Source: Eulemur rufifrons
Lineage: Eukaryota > Chordata > Mammalia > Primates > Lemuridae
Direction of reading: 5' to 3'
DNA: 64,000 nucleotides
NCBI RefSeq assembly: GCF_041146395.1
Contig: NC_090989.1
Span: 222,922,843 to 222,986,842 of the forward strand
Shown here: positions 63,803 through 64,000 of the stretch, piece by piece
Position numbering within the stretch: the stretch's first letter is position 1
How the letters are laid out: each line of letters starts with the position of its first letter
The notes under the pieces: model-generated
The model's input: only the letters and a program-made list of their open reading frames with translations
Databases searched by the model: none
Told to the model about the DNA's origin: nothing
Made by a program: the position numbers and the translations under genes

Positions 63803-64000
63803 AAAACCCCATAGTGTGACTAATAACAATTAAAATATAATTATATTTCCAAATGAAATAAAGGAAACAGAGTAAAGATTAGTGTCCATCAAAAACAGTA
63901 ACATAGTACTCAAATTTATTCATAACTTTTTCAAAGCACCGCAAACATACGTACACCTAATTTCTACATAAGATTTCTGTTTTTTCTGGCCATCTAAGGT

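Overview
This window is nuclear DNA from a strepsirrhine primate, most likely a Malagasy lemur. The dimeric Alu elements at 18718, 44434, 48426 and 60662 share a right-arm insertion (a 'gtccatataattt' block before 'ctatttttagtagagatgggg') that I associate with lemur Alus. The young L1 copies end in 'tgtacccccataat...ctgaaat' plus poly(A), a terminus I associate with lemur L1. Everything else fits mammalian intron: sparse coding sequence, MIR, L2, Tigger and hAT remnants, and microsatellites.

Only one gene is supported: CFAP95 (formerly C9orf135), on the minus strand. It encodes a cilia and flagella associated protein of the axonemal doublet microtubule. Four consecutive internal coding exons are visible in transcription order: 49124-49232, 35362-35480, 34078-34146 and 11497-11554. 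Their splice phases chain exactly (2-0, 0-2, 2-2, 2-0), all are open, and each has AG/GT ends. The introns between them are about 13.6 kb, 1.2 kb and 22.5 kb. The 5' exons should lie beyond 64000 (or were not recognised in 49-64 kb), and the terminal exon should lie before position 1. The window is therefore the middle of one gene.

Layout: 1-11.5 kb is the intron after exon 11497-11554. It holds L1 pieces, a well-preserved solo LTR at 9307-9715 and old L1M debris. 11.6-34 kb is the largest intron, with Tigger elements (11750, 30945, 33248), several Alus, a long MIR-derived inverted repeat (20746-21342), L2, and an L1 flanked by an 11-bp target duplication. 34-35.5 kb holds two exons separated by a short intron carrying an antisense Alu. 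35.5-49.1 kb is an intron with nested MIR, Alu, L1 and L2. 49.2-64 kb is upstream intron. It holds a tail-only retro-insertion, a tiny L1 with a probable 3' transduction, three abutting hAT MITEs, two LTR-like copies in opposite orientation, a Tigger2-type element and decayed L1M.

No CRISPR array, operon, tRNA, rRNA or novel multigene system is visible. The notable signals are the exon architecture, the long inverted repeat, the LTR and the retrotransposition scars. Old repeat family names are from memory and should be taken as class-level unless stated otherwise.
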